A stretch of 8,000 bases of DNA, taken from the NCBI GenBank assembly GCA_016926595.1, contig JAFGOG010000195.1:1-8000 (forward strand), in the 5' to 3' direction. The stretch comes from Anaerolineae bacterium. Its GTDB lineage: Bacteria; Chloroflexota; Anaerolineae; JAAYZQ01. Every line of letters starts with the position of its first letter. The first letter of the stretch is position 1. Positions 6,495-8,000 of the stretch are shown here, one piece after another. A program made the position numbers and the translations under genes. The notes under the pieces were generated by a model. It was given only the letters and a program-made list of their open reading frames with translations, ran no database searches and was not told the origin of the DNA.

Positions 6495-6507
6495 TCTGGC
6501 GGCCAGA
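6495..6507. repeat. 13-base palindrome at the asnS transcription start
   Basis: TCTGGC and GCCAGA flank one central base, forming a perfect dyad. It spans the predicted transcription start (about 6505), so it could be a repressor operator or a small 5' end hairpin in the transcript. It is short enough to be chance. Confidence 0.4.
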
Positions 6508-6511
6508 CAGT

Positions 6512-6540
6512 ATTATACTAGAGGTTGGTTGGCTTGGCAA
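6512..6540 (-). promoter_or_regulatory. asnS: Near-consensus sigma70-type promoter of asnS
   Basis: On the minus strand, TTGCCA (6535-6540, 5 of 6 consensus) is followed by exactly 17 bases and a perfect TATAAT (6512-6517). The start is predicted near 6505, giving a leader of about 208 nt before asnS. The -35 box begins 6 bases after the stop codon of the upstream lipoprotein gene, and no terminator is seen between them. Confidence 0.88.
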
Positions 6541-6546
6541 GCTGCC

Positions 6547-8000
6547 CTACTCGGTCCAGGAGATGGCCCGTTCACTGGCCCACTCGTAGCGGATGCCCAA
6601 GGAGTCGAGCCGATCGCCAAACATAGGCCGCTGTCCAGAGCCATCGACGCTCATCACATAGATGCGCCATAGACCGTCGCGGTTGGAGAGGAAGGCGATA
6701 TGTCGACCATCCGGCGACCAGGCAGGGGCCACGTTGCTGGGTGGTTGATCCAGATCCGGGTTGCTGTGGGTAAGCTGCGCCCGCCCCGAGCCCTGAGCGT
6801 CCATGATAAATATCTCCCAACGGTTGTGCACGCGGCCCATGAAAGCGATGCGTGCGCCATCGGGCGAAAAGCTGGGTGATCCGTCCCAGGCGCTGCTGCC
6901 TGCAAAGCGGCCGGTGGATATCTCCTCCCCTAGCTCGATCCAGGCCAGGCCCCGGTCGCCAGCGTAGACGATCCGGTCCCGCGCCGGATCCCAGGTTGGG
7001 GAATGCGGCGCCTTGTCATCCAACGGCAGGCTGAGGAACTCGCCAGTATTCAGGTCGGCGATCCAGATTTGACCGACAGAAACGGGCGGCAAGGTGAAGC
7101 AGTAGCCAAAGAAACAGACCTCGCCGCCTCCACCTGAGCTGTAATTTATGCTAAACGCCAGGCGGGCGCCATCGGTCGACCAAGCTGGCTCTTTAAGCAG
7201 GGTGCCATCCACAGTTCGCTCTTCGCCGCTGCCATCTGGCCGGATGTGATAGATGCCCCACGGCGAGCGCCATCGGCTAAAGGCGATCTGCGCTCCATCC
7301 GGCGACCAGGCAGGGTCCAGACCGTCGGTCAGGCGGCAAAGATCGCTGCCATCGGCGTTGATCGTGTAAATACTATCGCCGCTGCCGACCTGGAACACCA
7401 GCCGGCCGGTGAGCCCCGGCGCCGCTTGGTCGGCGCTGGCAGTCGGCTGGCGTGTTGGGGTTGGCGTGGCAGCAAGCCGGTCGCCCAGGCTGATCGTCCC
7501 GATCTGCCACAAGCCGCGCTCTGGCACGATCTGCAGCGTCATCGTCTGGGAAGCAACCGCCGCCCCATTGGCTTCCACCCAATACAGGAGCGCGTGCGCC
7601 TCGTAGCCGCTGGCTGCTGGCCGCCGCATCTCCAACAACCTGGCCTCGGCCAGCCGCGGGCTGGTCAATGTGAGCTGAGGCAAGAGCGCCGCGCCGTACT
7701 GCTGTTGAGCCTGATCCGTCAGGTAAAGCCGGAAGGCGTTGGCAGCGTCCCCTGCCGCGAGGCGTGCCAAAAAATCGGCGACCATCCGCTCGACAAGTAA
7801 ATTGTCGAGCTGGAACCGGTCACCCGACGGCAGAGTCTCGGCCAGGGGCGACGGCGAGGGCAAAACGGTCAAAGACCGGGTCGCTACGGCCGAAGGTAAC
7901 GCCTCATGTCCCTGACCGCCGGGCCGAGGGGTCAGGGTGGCTGTCGCCGCCAGCGGGATGGCCGTCGGCGTCGGACCAAGCTGAGCGCCGCATGCCGCCA
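6547..8000 (-). CDS. Secreted lipoprotein with NTF2-like domain and PD40/TolB-like beta-propeller (5' end outside window)
   Basis: The frame stays open to the window edge, giving 483 visible residues; a TTG at 7872 is not the start. The first visible residues are AACGAQ, the end of a lipobox with the lipidated Cys at 7990-7992, so the signal peptide lies outside. A Pro/Thr/Ala-rich linker follows (for example PTPTAIPLAATATLTP). Residues about 60-173 form an alpha+beta domain that may be NTF2-like (LVERMVADFLARLAAGDAANAFRLY). After a second Thr/Pro linker, residues about 198-483 form a propeller with PD40 motifs PAWSPDGAQIAFS, PAWSTDGARLAFS, a degenerate WDPARDRIVYA, PSFSPDGARIAFMG and PAWSPDGRHIAFLS. 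A blade insertion contains CFFGYC, a possible disulfide loop. It is probably anchored on the outer face of the cytoplasmic membrane. The ligand or partner is unknown; enzymatic activity is not indicated. Confidence 0.87.
   Translation of the reverse strand, partial: AACGAQLGPTPTAIPLAATATLTPRPGGQGHEALPSAVATRSLTVLPSPSPLAETLPSGDRFQLDNLLVERMVADFLARLAAGDAANAFRLYLTDQAQQQYGAALLPQLTLTSPRLAEARLLEMRRPAASGYEAHALLYWVEANGAAVASQTMTLQIVPERGLWQIGTISLGDRLAATPTPTRQPTASADQAAPGLTGRLVFQVGSGDSIYTINADGSDLCRLTDGLDPAWSPDGAQIAFSRWRSPWGIYHIRPDGSGEERTVDGTLLKEPAWSTDGARLAFSINYSSGGGGEVCFFGYCFTLPPVSVGQIWIADLNTGEFLSLPLDDKAPHSPTWDPARDRIVYAGDRGLAWIELGEEISTGRFAGSSAWDGSPSFSPDGARIAFMGRVHNRWEIFIMDAQGSGRAQLTHSNPDLDQPPSNVAPAWSPDGRHIAFLSNRDGLWRIYVMSVDGSGQRPMFGDRLDSLGIRYEWASERAISWTE
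6707..6727 (-). repeat. Blade-encoding 21-base repeat, copy 1
   Basis: These 21 bases are identical to 7295-7315 and encode the PAWSPDG turn of two propeller blades. The identity at DNA level suggests blade duplication or gene conversion within the lipoprotein gene. Confidence 0.7.
7295..7315 (-). repeat. Blade-encoding 21-base repeat, copy 2
   Basis: This copy is identical to 6707-6727, 588 bases away and in the same reading frame (588 is a multiple of three). It encodes the PAWSPDG motif of the first clear PD40 blade. Confidence 0.7.

Noticed and set aside
6298..6505. T-box riboswitch in the asnS leader
   Set aside because: The T-box consensus TGGNACCGCG and an antiterminator/terminator pair with a T-run are absent.
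7246..7800. 184-residue open frame on the + strand opposite the lipoprotein gene
   Set aside because: It is low-complexity and Arg/Pro-rich, lies opposite a recognisable PD40 protein, and is best explained as a shadow.

Overview
The window looks like chromosomal DNA of a GC-rich bacterium with canonical sigma70-type promoters. The Thr/Pro-rich linker after a lipobox in the last gene, and the mix of actinobacteria-like phosphoinositide lipid genes with a TolB-like lipoprotein, point to a Chloroflexota member (Anaerolineae or a neighbouring class). This placement is an inference from gene content; no rRNA or marker phylogeny was possible.

Left part, + strand (1-744): the C-terminal part of a class I SAM-dependent methyltransferase, then a 91-residue thiamine-binding (MTH1187/YkoF-like) protein that starts with a GTG overlapping the methyltransferase stop. 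A 287-base spacer (745-1031) follows. It holds a 9-bp inverted repeat, a minus-strand stretch that may be the decayed remnant of an IS630-type transposase, and a strong promoter (TTGACA, 17 bp, TAAGAT).

Centre, + strand (1032-4858): a tightly packed four-gene operon with overlaps of 4, 14 and 4 bases. In order it encodes a LpxL/PatA-like lipid acyltransferase, a PimA-like GT4 mannosyltransferase, a CDP-alcohol phosphatidyltransferase probably acting as phosphatidylinositol-phosphate synthase, and a Ca2+/H+ antiporter of the Cax family. The first three together would make phosphatidylinositol phosphate, mannosylate the lipid and acylate it, as in mycobacterial PIM synthesis. Finding this as a unit outside Actinobacteria is the most interesting biology here. 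A 33-base perfect palindrome at 4892-4924 acts as a shared terminator with the convergent asnS.

Right part, - strand (4951-8000): asparaginyl-tRNA synthetase (asnS) behind its own near-consensus promoter (TTGCCA, 17 bp, TATAAT) and a leader of about 200 nt. The leader contains an unlisted 31-codon small ORF with a near-perfect Shine-Dalgarno. Upstream of that lies a lipoprotein with a C-terminal PD40/TolB-like beta-propeller; its reading frame runs off the window edge and includes a visible lipobox cysteine. No tRNA, rRNA, CRISPR or intact mobile element was seen.
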